The translations under genes and the position numbers were made by a program. The notes beneath the pieces are model-generated. The model did no database searches, was not told where the DNA came from, and was given only the letters and a program-made list of their open reading frames with translations. 13,064 nt of DNA from an uncultured Clostridia bacterium (GTDB lineage: Bacteria > Bacillota > Clostridia > Christensenellales > Borkfalkiaceae). Shown piece by piece: positions 1 to 8,437 of this stretch (positions are counted from its first letter, which is position 1; each line of letters starts with the position of its first letter). The DNA lies in contig CAKQMM010000013.1 in assembly GCA_934254755.1 (NCBI GenBank), positions 1 through 13,064 on the forward strand, in the 5' to 3' direction.

Positions 1-1
1 G

Positions 2-1405
2 AGCGAAGCGAACCCCTTTGCGGGCACGGGCGGGCTTGCCGACGTTATCGGGTCTTTACCGAAAGCCGTCGCCGAAAACGACGAGTTTGACGTAAGGGTC
101 GTTATGCCCCTTTATAAAGATATACCTACCGCTTACAGAGATAATCTTAAATTTTTAGGCAATTTTAACGTACCTCTTTCATGGCGCAACCAATATTGCG
201 GGTTGTTTTATATAAAGCGCGACGGCGTTACCTATTATTTTTTGGATAACGAATATTATTTTAAGCGCGACGGGCTTTACGGTTATTACGACGACGGCGA
301 AAGGTTTGCGTTTTTCTCGAAAGCGGCTCTTATAATGCTCGGCTTTTTAGATTATTATCCGTCCGTTTTGCACGCGCACGACTGGCAAAGCGCGCTTTCA
401 GTTATCTATCTTAAAACGGAGTTTAAAAATTCTTACGGATACGATAATATTAAGGCTGTTTTTACCGTCCATAATATCGAATATCAAGGTAAGTACGGCA
501 AAGAGTGTTTGGGCGACTTGTTCGGGCTTGACGATATGTACTACGACATCGTCGAATTCGACGGGTGCGTCAATTTAATGAAAGGCGCGATGATTTGCGC
601 CGACAAAATTTCGACCGTAAGCCCCTCATACGCCGAAGAGATTAAATTCGACTATTTTTCGCACGGGCTTACGCCTATCACGAACTCTTTCGCGTTTAAA
701 ACGTTCGGCGTGTTAAACGGGATAGACGAAACGGTCTACAACCCCGCAACCGACCCCCGCGTGTTCAAAAATTACAGCGCGAAAGATTTGAGCGGCAAAG
801 CGGTTTGTAAAAAAGAACTTCAAAAAATGTTAGGGCTTCCGGAGCGCGAAAACGTGCCGGTTATAGCCGTAATTTCCAGATTGGCGGGGCATAAAGGGCT
901 TGACCTTATTAAAGGCGTTATCGACGAAATTCTCGCCGAGGACGTTCAGTTTGTAATTTTAGGCAAAGGCGAAGCGCAGTATGAAGACTTCTTTAAATAC
1001 GTCGCCGACCGCTACCAAAACAAAATGCGCACGATAATCGCTTATAATAAAGACTTGTCGTCAAAAATATATTCGGGCGCGGATATTTTCTTGATGCCCT
1101 CTAAGCAAGAGCCTTGCGGGCTTTCGCAAATGATAGCGGCAAAATACGCGACCGTACCCGTCGTAAGGCGCACGGGCGGGCTTCGCGACAGTATTACGCC
1201 GTATAATTACGACCGTAAAAGCGGCAATGGCTTTGCGTTTGAAAACTACAACGCGCACGAAATGCTTTACGTTTTAAAGGACGCAATTTTTACTTACGGA
1301 AACAAAGCGGAGTGGGATAAAATTCGTTTATCTGCGATAAACACAGATTTTTCGTGGAAAAATTCCGCTAAACAATACGAAATAATTTATAAAGAACTAC
1401 TTTAA
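2..1405 (+). CDS. glgA: Glycogen synthase (GT5), 5' end truncated by the window
   Basis: Cytoplasmic glycosyltransferase that extends alpha-1,4-glucan chains, by family knowledge from ADP-glucose. The frame is open from base 2 and begins SEANPF, followed by GTGGLADVIGSLPK, the family's N-terminal nucleotide-sugar loop. The true start therefore lies just upstream and the ATG at 104 is internal. There are 467 visible residues. Offset by seven they match E. coli GlgA numbering: visible R293 and K298 in ISRLAGHKGLDLI correspond to R300/K305, and E370 in EPCGLSQM corresponds to catalytic E377. The N-terminal GT5 domain includes HAHDWQS and FTVHNIEYQG. An oddity is that the usual Lys of the KTGGL motif (Lys15 in E. 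coli) is Gly here. First visible gene of a glycogen operon; its stop overlaps the glgP ribosome binding site (AAGGAGA, 1404-1410). GT5 assignment is secure. Confidence 0.95.
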   Translation, partial: SEANPFAGTGGLADVIGSLPKAVAENDEFDVRVVMPLYKDIPTAYRDNLKFLGNFNVPLSWRNQYCGLFYIKRDGVTYYFLDNEYYFKRDGLYGYYDDGERFAFFSKAALIMLGFLDYYPSVLHAHDWQSALSVIYLKTEFKNSYGYDNIKAVFTVHNIEYQGKYGKECLGDLFGLDDMYYDIVEFDGCVNLMKGAMICADKISTVSPSYAEEIKFDYFSHGLTPITNSFAFKTFGVLNGIDETVYNPATDPRVFKNYSAKDLSGKAVCKKELQKMLGLPERENVPVIAVISRLAGHKGLDLIKGVIDEILAEDVQFVILGKGEAQYEDFFKYVADRYQNKMRTIIAYNKDLSSKIYSGADIFLMPSKQEPCGLSQMIAAKYATVPVVRRTGGLRDSITPYNYDRKSGNGFAFENYNAHEMLYVLKDAIFTYGNKAEWDKIRLSAINTDFSWKNSAKQYEIIYKELL

Positions 1406-1420
1406 GGAGAACGATTTTTA

Positions 1421-3853
1421 ATGGCTAAACTCAGTATGACCACGACCGAAGCGGAAGAGATACTTTCAGGCAAGCTTTCAAGATACTTCGGCATAACTTT
1501 CACCGAAGCAAGTCAAGAGCAGATGTATAAAGCCGTCGCTATGGCGGTCAGGGATATTTTGCTTGAAAAACGCAAAAGTTATCACGATAAAGTAAAGGCG
1601 GCAAAAGGTAAACGCGTTTACTATATGTGCATGGAATTTTTACTCGGCAGAAGTTTAAAAAACAACGTTTATAATCTCGGAATAGAAAAACAGCTTACCC
1701 AGGTTCTTAAAAACCACGGCTTTAATCTCGAAGATTTATACGAGTGCGAACCCGACGCAGGTTTAGGCAACGGTGGCTTAGGTCGTCTTGCCGCGTGCTA
1801 TATGGACGCGCTTGCAAGCGGAAATTATCCCGCAATGGGATTTTCTATAAGGTACGAATACGGTCTTTTCAAACAGAAAATCGTTGACGGCTGGCAAATG
1901 GAACTCCCCGACGTGTGGCTCCCGGGCGGTGAGGTATGGCTCACTCAGCGTCAAGACAAGACTTTCAGGGTTAAATTCGACGGCAGAGTAGTTGAAAATT
2001 GGACTGAAAACGGAATGAAAGTAAGTCAGGTTGATTGCACCGAAATCGAAGCGCTCCCCTACGATATGATGATAAGCGGCAAAGATTCCGCCGCCGTATC
2101 CGTTTTAAGGCTTTGGGTGCCGAGGGCGGTGCAGACTTTCGATATGAATTCTTTCTCGCAAGGAAAGTATATGGAAAGTATGAAAGACGACAACGAAGCC
2201 GAACTTTTAGGTAAGGTTTTATATCCATCCGACAACCACTTCGAGGGTAAATCTTTAAGACTTAAACAGCAATACTTCCTCGTGTCGGCAAGTTTACAAA
2301 ACATTATTGCCGACCACCTGAAGCGTTACGGCACGCTCGATAATCTGCCCGATAAAGCGGCGATTCATATCAACGACACTCACCCCGCGCTTTGCGTGCC
2401 CGAACTTATGCGCCTTTTGATGGACGAACACGGGTATAGTTGGGATAGTGCGTGGGATATCGTCACCAAAACGGTTGCGTACACCAACCACACCGTTATG
2501 CCCGAAGCTCTTGAAAAATGGAACGAAGACCTTATCGAAAGAAGGCTTCCGCGCATTTACAGCATAATAAAAGAAATCAACCAACGCTTCTGCGGGCAGA
2601 TGTGGAACCGCTTCCCCGGCAACTGGGATAAGATTGACAGAATGTCTATACTCAGCCACGGTCAGGTCAAAATGGCTAACCTTGCCGTTATCGCGTCGCA
2701 TAAAGTAAACGGCGTTTCCGCGCTCCACAGCGAAATTATAAAAAACAGCATTTTCAGCGATTATAACGAAGTTTTTCCCGATAAATTCACTAACGTGACG
2801 AACGGTATAGCCTACAGAAGATGGCTTTGCCAATCGAACAAAGAGCTATCCGCTTTAATTAAAGATTTAATCGGCGACGGGTTCGTTCTGGACGGTTCCA
2901 AACTTGCGGGGCTTAAAGCGTATACGGAAGACGATTCGGTTTTAAAACGCCTTAACGAAATAAAGAGAATCAAGAAGGTTCAGCTTGCAAATTATTTAAA
3001 AGAAAAGCAGAATACATCTATCGACCCCGATACTCTTTTCGACGTACAGGCTAAGCGCTTGCACGAGTATAAGCGCCAGCTTTTAAACGCAATGCACGTT
3101 ATCGCGCTTTATAACGATTTAAAGGAAAACCCCGACCTTCCCGTTCAGCCCAAAACCTTTATTTTCGCAGCAAAAGCAGCCCCCGGCTACTATTTTGCAA
3201 AGCAGATAATTAAACTTATATGCTACCTTCAAAAAGATATCGAAAACCACCCGAATCCGAAGATTCGCGAAAAATTAAGGGTCGTTTATCTTGAAGACTA
3301 TAACGTAACTTTGGCTGAAAAACTTATGCCCGCTGCGGAGGTAAGCGAACAGATATCCCTCGCGGGTAAGGAAGCGAGCGGCACCGGCAACATGAAGTTT
3401 ATGATAAACGGCGCGCTTACGATAGGTACGCTTGACGGTGCTAACGTCGAAATGCTTGAAAACGTCGGTAAAGATAACATCTTTATTTTCGGTTTGCATG
3501 CGGACGAAGTGGACGCGCTTTGGGCGCGCGGTTATAACTCGACCGAGTTCTATAACAACAACGTGCGTTTAAGAAAGGTTATCGACGCGCTTAAAGTCGG
3601 CTTTAACGGCGAAAGCTTCCAGATGATTGCCGACTACCTTATAACGGGCAACCGCGTAGCCGACCCCTATATGTGCATGGCAGATTACAGCGACTATGCG
3701 CACGCGCACGAAACTATAGACTTAACTTATCAAGATAAAATGTCGTGGGCGCAAAAATCTCTTTGCAATATTGCTTCCGCGGGCGTGTTCTCTGCGGACA
3801 GAGCGATTAAAGAGTACGCCGAAAATATCTGGGACTTGAAAGTTATCAAATAA
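1421..3853 (+). CDS. glgP: Glycogen/maltodextrin phosphorylase (GT35)
   Basis: Phosphorolyses alpha-1,4-glucan ends to glucose-1-phosphate, using pyridoxal phosphate; cytoplasmic. At 810 residues it has the normal bacterial length. Visible family motifs in order are MEFLLGRSLKNN (about 72), EPDAGLGNGGLGRLAA (about 110-125), MELPDVWLPGG, HINDTHPAL, YTNHTVMPEALE, VQAKRLHEYKRQLLN, and the cofactor site EASGTGNMKFMINGALTIG with the PLP-binding lysine at K659 (codon 3395-3397). The start ATG lies 11 nt after AGGAG at 1405-1409, and that ribosome binding site overlaps the glgA stop, so translation is probably coupled. Pairing synthesis (glgA) with breakdown (glgP) is typical of bacterial glycogen operons. 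Specificity for glycogen versus maltodextrin cannot be decided from the sequence. Confidence 0.97.
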   Translation: MAKLSMTTTEAEEILSGKLSRYFGITFTEASQEQMYKAVAMAVRDILLEKRKSYHDKVKAAKGKRVYYMCMEFLLGRSLKNNVYNLGIEKQLTQVLKNHGFNLEDLYECEPDAGLGNGGLGRLAACYMDALASGNYPAMGFSIRYEYGLFKQKIVDGWQMELPDVWLPGGEVWLTQRQDKTFRVKFDGRVVENWTENGMKVSQVDCTEIEALPYDMMISGKDSAAVSVLRLWVPRAVQTFDMNSFSQGKYMESMKDDNEAELLGKVLYPSDNHFEGKSLRLKQQYFLVSASLQNIIADHLKRYGTLDNLPDKAAIHINDTHPALCVPELMRLLMDEHGYSWDSAWDIVTKTVAYTNHTVMPEALEKWNEDLIERRLPRIYSIIKEINQRFCGQMWNRFPGNWDKIDRMSILSHGQVKMANLAVIASHKVNGVSALHSEIIKNSIFSDYNEVFPDKFTNVTNGIAYRRWLCQSNKELSALIKDLIGDGFVLDGSKLAGLKAYTEDDSVLKRLNEIKRIKKVQLANYLKEKQNTSIDPDTLFDVQAKRLHEYKRQLLNAMHVIALYNDLKENPDLPVQPKTFIFAAKAAPGYYFAKQIIKLICYLQKDIENHPNPKIREKLRVVYLEDYNVTLAEKLMPAAEVSEQISLAGKEASGTGNMKFMINGALTIGTLDGANVEMLENVGKDNIFIFGLHADEVDALWARGYNSTEFYNNNVRLRKVIDALKVGFNGESFQMIADYLITGNRVADPYMCMADYSDYAHAHETIDLTYQDKMSWAQKSLCNIASAGVFSADRAIKEYAENIWDLKVIK

Positions 3854-3877
3854 AAGTTACAAAACTACGACTTAGCA

Positions 3878-5680
3878 ATGAATTTTTACTACAACCCGCT
3901 CGATAAAAAGTGTAAATCTCAAATCGGTGCGGTAAAATCGGGTCAAGCGATAAAAATATCGGTGTACGGCGACTTTCAGTCGCTCGATATGGCGATTATA
4001 TCGGATAAAACCAATCAAAAACTCGTTTACGGTATGCAAAAAACCGTAAACGGGTTTACTGTTGACTTGAAAATCGAAAAAGCGGGGCTATACTGGTATT
4101 ATTTCGTATCGAACGGCTTTATTTACGGGCGCGACGACGATTTGAATCTTTTGGGCGGAAGTTTAGCTAGGTTCCAGCTTCTCGTTTATAACGAAGAATA
4201 CGGCTTGCCCGAAAATTATTCGGGCGGGGTAATTTACCAGATATTTCCCGATAGGTTCAGAAACAGCGGCGGCGTTATAAAAGGCGGTCATAAAATTTTC
4301 AGAGAGTGGAGCGAACAGCCCTACTATAAGCCCGACGAAAACGGCAAAATTTTAAACGACGACTTTTTCGGCGGCAACCTTGCGGGCATAGAAGAAAAAC
4401 TGCCCTATTTAAAATCTCTCGGCGTTACGGCGATATATTTAAACCCGATAACCAAGGCTTTTTCAAACCATCGCTACGACACGTCCGACTACTTAAAAAT
4501 CGACGAAACGCTCGGAACGGAAGAAGATTTTGCCAGCCTTGCAAAATCTGCAAAATCGTTGGGAATATCTTTGATTTTAGACGGCGTGTATAACCACACC
4601 GGCGACGATAGCGTTTACTTTAATAAGTACGGGCATTTTAGTTCGCTCGGCGCGTATCAGTCGAAAAAATCGCCTTATTATAGTTGGTATACTTTTGATA
4701 AATTCCCCGACAAATATAAATGTTGGTGGGGTATAGATATATTGCCCACTATAAATAAAGAAAGCGTTGAGTTTGAAGACTTTATTGCGGGTGAAAACGG
4801 GGTCATCGAAAAATACTTAAATTTAGGCGCAAGCGGAATTCGGCTTGACGTGGTGGACGAGCTACCGCCCGCGTTCGTGAAAAAGATACGGGAGCGGGTT
4901 AAAACCGTGAACCCGGATGCGATAATAATCGGCGAAGTGTGGGAGGACGCTACCAATAAAATCGCCTACGACAGCCGCCGCGAGTATTTTGAAGGTAAAG
5001 AACTCGATTCGGTTATGAATTACCCGCTTAAAAACGCGATAATTTCTTACCTTAACTCGGCGGACGCTTTGCCGCTTGCGAGGGTTATAAAAGAGCAGCT
5101 AAACAACTATCCGCACCCTGCGCTTAATTTGCTTATGAATATTTTGGGTACGCACGACACGCCGCGAATTTTAACGGTTTTGGGGCGAAAAATCGAGCCT
5201 GAAACGCGGGATGATATGGCGCGGGCGAAGCTTAGCGATTGTGAGCTTTTTAAGGCGACAAAAAAATTAAAAGCAGCCGCGGTTTTAGAGTATACTTTGT
5301 ACGGGCTACCGAGTTTATATTACGGCGACGAAATTTTGACCGAGGGCGAAAAAGACCCCTTCAACCGCACTTGTTTTGACTGGGATAAATTAAATAAACC
5401 GTGCGAAATATTCGAGCTTTATAAAAAACTCGGCGAAATTCGCGCGAGTGAAGCCGTTTTTAAAAGCGGCGAAACAGAAGTTATTTACAGCAAAGACGGG
5501 GCGTTTTCGTTCAGAAGATTTGCGGGCGACGAAGAAATTATCGTCGTCGTAAACGCAAGCGAATACGCGTATTCCGTTAATTCAGATAAGCAAGCCGTTG
5601 ACCTTTTAAGCGGCAAAATAAGTAAAAAATTTACGATAGAGGGGGTTGGCGCGCTGGTGTTAAAGCCGCTTAACCGATGA
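3878..5680 (+). CDS. GH13 alpha-glucan hydrolase, neopullulanase/cyclomaltodextrinase-like
   Basis: Alpha-amylase-family enzyme of 600 residues. An N-terminal beta-rich domain (about 1-105) resembles the CBM34-type module of neopullulanases. The TIM barrel follows from GVIYQIFPDRF. All catalytic regions are intact: region I DGVYNHTG (235-242), region II GIRLDVVDE with nucleophile D324, region III IIGEVWE with acid/base E353, region IV LGTHDT with D427. The C-terminal part (about 520-600) fits the beta-sandwich domain C. No signal peptide is visible, so it probably acts in the cytoplasm on maltodextrins or glycogen limit dextrins. Exact specificity is inferred; alpha-glucosidase or cyclomaltodextrinase activity is possible. 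No convincing ribosome binding site precedes the ATG. The gene is in the same frame as glgP, with eight sense codons between the glgP TAA and this ATG. Start chosen because MNFYYNPLD is the first Met in the frame. Confidence 0.92.
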   Translation: MNFYYNPLDKKCKSQIGAVKSGQAIKISVYGDFQSLDMAIISDKTNQKLVYGMQKTVNGFTVDLKIEKAGLYWYYFVSNGFIYGRDDDLNLLGGSLARFQLLVYNEEYGLPENYSGGVIYQIFPDRFRNSGGVIKGGHKIFREWSEQPYYKPDENGKILNDDFFGGNLAGIEEKLPYLKSLGVTAIYLNPITKAFSNHRYDTSDYLKIDETLGTEEDFASLAKSAKSLGISLILDGVYNHTGDDSVYFNKYGHFSSLGAYQSKKSPYYSWYTFDKFPDKYKCWWGIDILPTINKESVEFEDFIAGENGVIEKYLNLGASGIRLDVVDELPPAFVKKIRERVKTVNPDAIIIGEVWEDATNKIAYDSRREYFEGKELDSVMNYPLKNAIISYLNSADALPLARVIKEQLNNYPHPALNLLMNILGTHDTPRILTVLGRKIEPETRDDMARAKLSDCELFKATKKLKAAAVLEYTLYGLPSLYYGDEILTEGEKDPFNRTCFDWDKLNKPCEIFELYKKLGEIRASEAVFKSGETEVIYSKDGAFSFRRFAGDEEIIVVVNASEYAYSVNSDKQAVDLLSGKISKKFTIEGVGALVLKPLNR

Positions 5681-5687
5681 GGAAATT

Positions 5688-7850
5688 ATGGATATTTTAG
5701 AAAAACTGCGTACGGAGTTTAATTTAACCGAAACCCACACCGAAAATATAGTTAAACTTTTGGACGAAGGGGGAACGGTCCCCTTCATCGCCCGTTACAG
5801 AAAAGAAATGACGGGGCATATTGACGATCAGGTTTTGCGTTCTTTTTCGGAACGCCTCGAATACCTCCGTAATCTTGAAAAGCGCAAGGAAGAAGTTAAA
5901 AAGAGCATAGCCGAGCAAGATAAATTGTCGGATGAAGTCGTTGCCGCGCTTGAAAAAGCCGAAACGATGACGGAAGTAGAAGATATTTATCGCCCGTTTA
6001 AGCAGAAAAAGAAAACCCGCGCAACCGTTGCCGTTCAAAAAGGGCTTTTGCCGCTTGCAGAAATTATTTTAGAGCAAAACAAAAACGGCGAACCGCTTGA
6101 AAAACTTGCCGAAAACTATATAAACGAAGAACTCGGCGTAAAAACCGCGAAAGAAGCGATACAAGGGGCTCTCGATATCGTCGCCGAAAAAATCAGCGAC
6201 GACGCTGAAATTCGTAAACTTCTCCGCCGCATGTTTATGCGCCTCGCGGTCGTCACCGCGGAGTTTACGAAAGCCGCGGCAGAAGACCCCGAAAAGTCCG
6301 CCGTTTACGAAACTTATAAGAATTTCAGCGGCGCGATAAGCGGGCTTAAGTCTTACAGAGTGCTTGCCCTTAACCGCGGCGAAAAGGAAGGGTTTTTAAA
6401 AGTTAAGGTTAAAATCGACGAAGATTTTGCCGTCAATTTAGTTGAAAATTCCGTTATTAAGAACGAAAGTCCTTATAAGGAAGCTCTGAAAACAGCTTGC
6501 GCCGACGCGTACGACAGACTTATCGAACCGTCGATAGAGCGCGAAGTAAGAAGCGTTTTAACCGACGGAGCGCAGGAACGTGCCATTAAAACGTTTGAGG
6601 GTAACTTAAAACCCCTTTTAATGCAGCCTCCCCTTAAAGGTAAAACGGTTATGGGGTTTGACCCCGGTTACAGAACGGGGTGCAAGGTCGCCGTCGTTGA
6701 CGAAACGGGCAAGGTGCTCGATAAAACCGTCGTATATCCGACCATCGGCACCGACCACGAAAAAGACAAGATAAAAATAAAAGCGTTGATCGATAAATAC
6801 GGCGTAAACGTCATATCTATCGGCAACGGCACCGCGTCGAAAGAAAGCGAAGTGTTCATCGCCGACCTTATTAAAGACTACGGCGGTAAAGTGCAATACA
6901 TCGTCGTTAGCGAAGCGGGCGCGTCCGTTTACTCGGCAAGCGAACTCGGCGCGCAGGAATTCCCGGATTTCGACGTGTCCGAACGTTCTGCCGTGTCTAT
7001 CGCAAGGAGGCTTCAGGACCCTCTTGCCGAACTCATAAAAATCGACCCGAAGTCTATAGGGGTTGGGCAGTACCAGCACGATATGCCCGCCGCGCGGCTC
7101 GATCAGGCGCTTGACGGCGTTTTGGAAGACTGCGTTACGAGCGTCGGCGTAGATATAAACACCGCAAGCGCGTCCCTTTTAACGCATGTTTCGGGGCTTA
7201 ACGCGGGCATTGCCAAAAACATCGTCGCTTACCGCGAAGAGTACGGCAAATTTAAAAACAGAAAGCAGCTTTTAAAAGTTGCAAAACTCGGCGAAAAGGC
7301 GTTTTTGAACGCGGCGGGCTTTTTGCGCGTCGCAGGCGGCGATAACGTTCTCGATAACACCGCCGTACACCCCGAATCTTACGTGGGGGCGGAAAAACTT
7401 TTGACGGAATTTGGGTATAGCGAAGCCGACGTCGTCGGCGGCAGGCTTTCGGATCTCCCCCAAAAAGTTAAACAAAAAGGCTACGCCGTCGTCGCCGAAA
7501 CTTGCGGGCTTGGCGAAGATACGCTTAAAGACGTGTTGACCGAAATAGTTAAGCCGGGGCGCGACGTGCGCGACGATTTGCCAAAACCCGTTCTCCGTGC
7601 CGACCTTATGAGTTTAAGCGATTTAAAACCCGGGATGGTCTTAAACGGAACGGTCAGAAACGTAACCGACTTCGGCGCGTTTATTGACATAGGCGTTCAC
7701 CAGGACGGGCTCGTTCACGTCAGCGAAATAAGCAACAACTTCGTATCGCACCCGTCAAGCGTTTTAAAGGTCGGCGAGAGCGTTAAAGTCAAGGTTTTGG
7801 GCGTTGACGAAAAGAAAAACAGAATAAGCCTCACCATGAAAAATATTTGA
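5688..7850 (+). CDS. tex: Tex-family S1 RNA-binding transcriptional accessory protein
   Basis: Bacterial Tex/Spt6-like nucleic-acid-binding protein of 720 residues, the usual length. Domain order fits the family: a helical N-terminal region with FIARYRKEMTG near residue 34 and EVEDIYRPFKQKKKTRAT near 95-112; a YqgF/RNase H-like fold from about 322 (MGFDPGYRTG); a helix-hairpin-helix region about 485-550 (SVGVDINTAS through KFKNRKQLLKVAKLG); and a C-terminal S1 domain about 648-718 (GTVRNVTDFGAFIDIGVHQDGLVHVS). Family members bind RNA or DNA and influence transcription; the exact molecular role is not settled. GAGG at 5678-5684, overlapping the stop of the GH13 gene, gives a 7-nt gap and probable translational coupling. 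Its place behind glycogen genes looks like operon hitch-hiking rather than a pathway link. No terminator is visible after it. Confidence 0.96.
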   Translation: MDILEKLRTEFNLTETHTENIVKLLDEGGTVPFIARYRKEMTGHIDDQVLRSFSERLEYLRNLEKRKEEVKKSIAEQDKLSDEVVAALEKAETMTEVEDIYRPFKQKKKTRATVAVQKGLLPLAEIILEQNKNGEPLEKLAENYINEELGVKTAKEAIQGALDIVAEKISDDAEIRKLLRRMFMRLAVVTAEFTKAAAEDPEKSAVYETYKNFSGAISGLKSYRVLALNRGEKEGFLKVKVKIDEDFAVNLVENSVIKNESPYKEALKTACADAYDRLIEPSIEREVRSVLTDGAQERAIKTFEGNLKPLLMQPPLKGKTVMGFDPGYRTGCKVAVVDETGKVLDKTVVYPTIGTDHEKDKIKIKALIDKYGVNVISIGNGTASKESEVFIADLIKDYGGKVQYIVVSEAGASVYSASELGAQEFPDFDVSERSAVSIARRLQDPLAELIKIDPKSIGVGQYQHDMPAARLDQALDGVLEDCVTSVGVDINTASASLLTHVSGLNAGIAKNIVAYREEYGKFKNRKQLLKVAKLGEKAFLNAAGFLRVAGGDNVLDNTAVHPESYVGAEKLLTEFGYSEADVVGGRLSDLPQKVKQKGYAVVAETCGLGEDTLKDVLTEIVKPGRDVRDDLPKPVLRADLMSLSDLKPGMVLNGTVRNVTDFGAFIDIGVHQDGLVHVSEISNNFVSHPSSVLKVGESVKVKVLGVDEKKNRISLTMKNI

Positions 7851-7872
7851 AAGGCGAAAGGCTTAAAATTTA

Positions 7873-7901
7873 TTGACAACAGCCGCGCTTTTTGTTAAAA
7901 T
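7873..7901 (+). promoter_or_regulatory. Sigma-A-type promoter of acpP
   Basis: TTGACA at 7873-7878 and TAAAAT at 7896-7901 are separated by exactly 17 nt. The -35 box is perfect and the -10 box is one base from consensus. Transcription would start near 7908, giving a leader of about 55 nt before acpP. This makes acpP independent of the upstream glycogen/tex operon. Confidence 0.8.
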
Positions 7902-7963
7902 TATCCCGTAACGTGAAATTTGTAAAAATAGTTTTGTTTCCGTTCGGCTTTTAGGAGGAGCAA

Positions 7964-8191
7964 ATGAACACTTTTGATAAAATAAAAGAATTATTGGTTG
8001 AAAAATTAGGCGTTTCGGCGGATAAAGTCAAGCCCGAAAGCGAAATTATTAAAGATTTGGGTGCGGACTCGCTCGACCTTGTCGAAATGCTTCTTACGCT
8101 TGAAGAAAGTTTCGGCATCACCGTCAGCGACGAGCAGACCGAAAATATTTCGACCGTTCAGGACATCGTTGATTTAATCGACAAAAAGTAA
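7964..8191 (+). CDS. acpP: Acyl carrier protein
   Basis: Small acidic cytoplasmic carrier of 75 residues that holds growing acyl chains on a 4'-phosphopantetheine arm during fatty acid synthesis. The attachment motif [10 protein letters not shown] is intact with Ser36 as the modified residue. The helical pattern, and ILE/VAL-rich segments such as [23 protein letters not shown], match primary-metabolism ACPs. A strong ribosome binding site (AGGAGG, 7952-7957) precedes the ATG. The gene has its own near-consensus promoter and terminator and no fab, plsX or rnc gene beside it, so it is probably monocistronic and highly expressed. A specialised ACP (lipoteichoic acid or polyketide) cannot be excluded, but no partner enzyme is nearby. 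Confidence 0.95.
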   Translation: MNTFDKIKELLVEKLGVSADKVKPESEIIKDLGADSLDLVEMLLTLEESFGITVSDEQTENISTVQDIVDLIDKK

Positions 8192-8199
8192 TAAAAACT

Positions 8200-8224
8200 G
8201 CCGCGGGCTTCCGCGGCTTTTTTT
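8200..8224 (+). terminator. Intrinsic terminator of acpP
   Basis: A perfect 7-bp stem GCCGCGG/CCGCGGC (8200-8206 and 8211-8217) with loop GCTT is followed by seven T residues (8218-8224). It starts 9 nt after the acpP stop codon. Confidence 0.95.
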
Positions 8225-8228
8225 GTTA

Positions 8229-8254
8229 GGCGTTTCATTTAACGCCACTAATTA
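8229..8254 (+). repeat. Left terminal inverted repeat of the 235-bp element
   Basis: Begins GGCGTT and ends ACTAATTA; 22 of 26 bases match the reverse complement of 8438-8463. It can also form its own hairpin, GGCGTT (8229-8234) with AACGCC (8241-8246), which the right copy forms only in part. Confidence 0.75.
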
Positions 8255-8287
8255 TTTTTGTGGCGATAAGTCGATTTATGCTGCGTT

Positions 8288-8328
8288 AAACGCCGCTCGT
8301 AGTACGGCAAGTACAACGTCGGGCGTTT
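8288..8328 (+). repeat. Internal hairpin of the 235-bp element
   Basis: AAACGCC (8288-8294) pairs with GGCGTTT (8322-8328). After a 3x3 internal loop, CGT (8298-8300) pairs with ACG (8316-8318). After an A/A mismatch, GTAC (8302-8305) pairs with GTAC (8311-8314) around the loop GGCAA. This gives 14 base pairs in all, unlikely to be chance. Confidence 0.7.
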
Positions 8329-8382
8329 GCCTTGCCTAAACAAGCCGCAAGCGGTCGACTTCTCGCGCCAAAAACGCTTGCG

Positions 8383-8437
8383 CCATAAAGCCGCTATTGA
8401 AAACCTGTTCAAGTAAATATAAAATGCGGCTTTATGG
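8383..8437. repeat. Perfect 12-bp inverted repeat within the element
   Basis: CCATAAAGCCGC (8383-8394) is the exact reverse complement of 8426-8437. The 31-nt loop holds a candidate outward promoter. There is no T-tract after it, so it is not a standard terminator. Confidence 0.85.
8397..8425 (+). promoter_or_regulatory. Candidate promoter inside the element, facing the peptidase gene
   Basis: TTGAAA (8397-8402), a 17-nt spacer and TAAAAT (8420-8425) fit a sigma-A promoter with one mismatch in each box. It would give a transcript starting near 8432 and a leader of about 85 nt before the peptidase ATG. Prediction from pattern only. Confidence 0.5.

Noticed and set aside
104..106. ATG at 104 as the start of glgA
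   Set aside because: The frame is open upstream to base 2 and encodes the conserved GTGGLADVIGSLPK segment, so the gene starts before the window.
2294..2833. 179-codon minus-strand frame inside glgP
   Set aside because: Wholly within a clearly conserved phosphorylase gene, with no motif of its own; a shadow frame.
6618..7079. 153-codon minus-strand frame inside tex
   Set aside because: Antisense to conserved YqgF-domain coding sequence and without recognisable features.
7851..7872. Terminator after tex
   Set aside because: No GC stem followed by a T-run is present; the stretch only leads into the acpP promoter.
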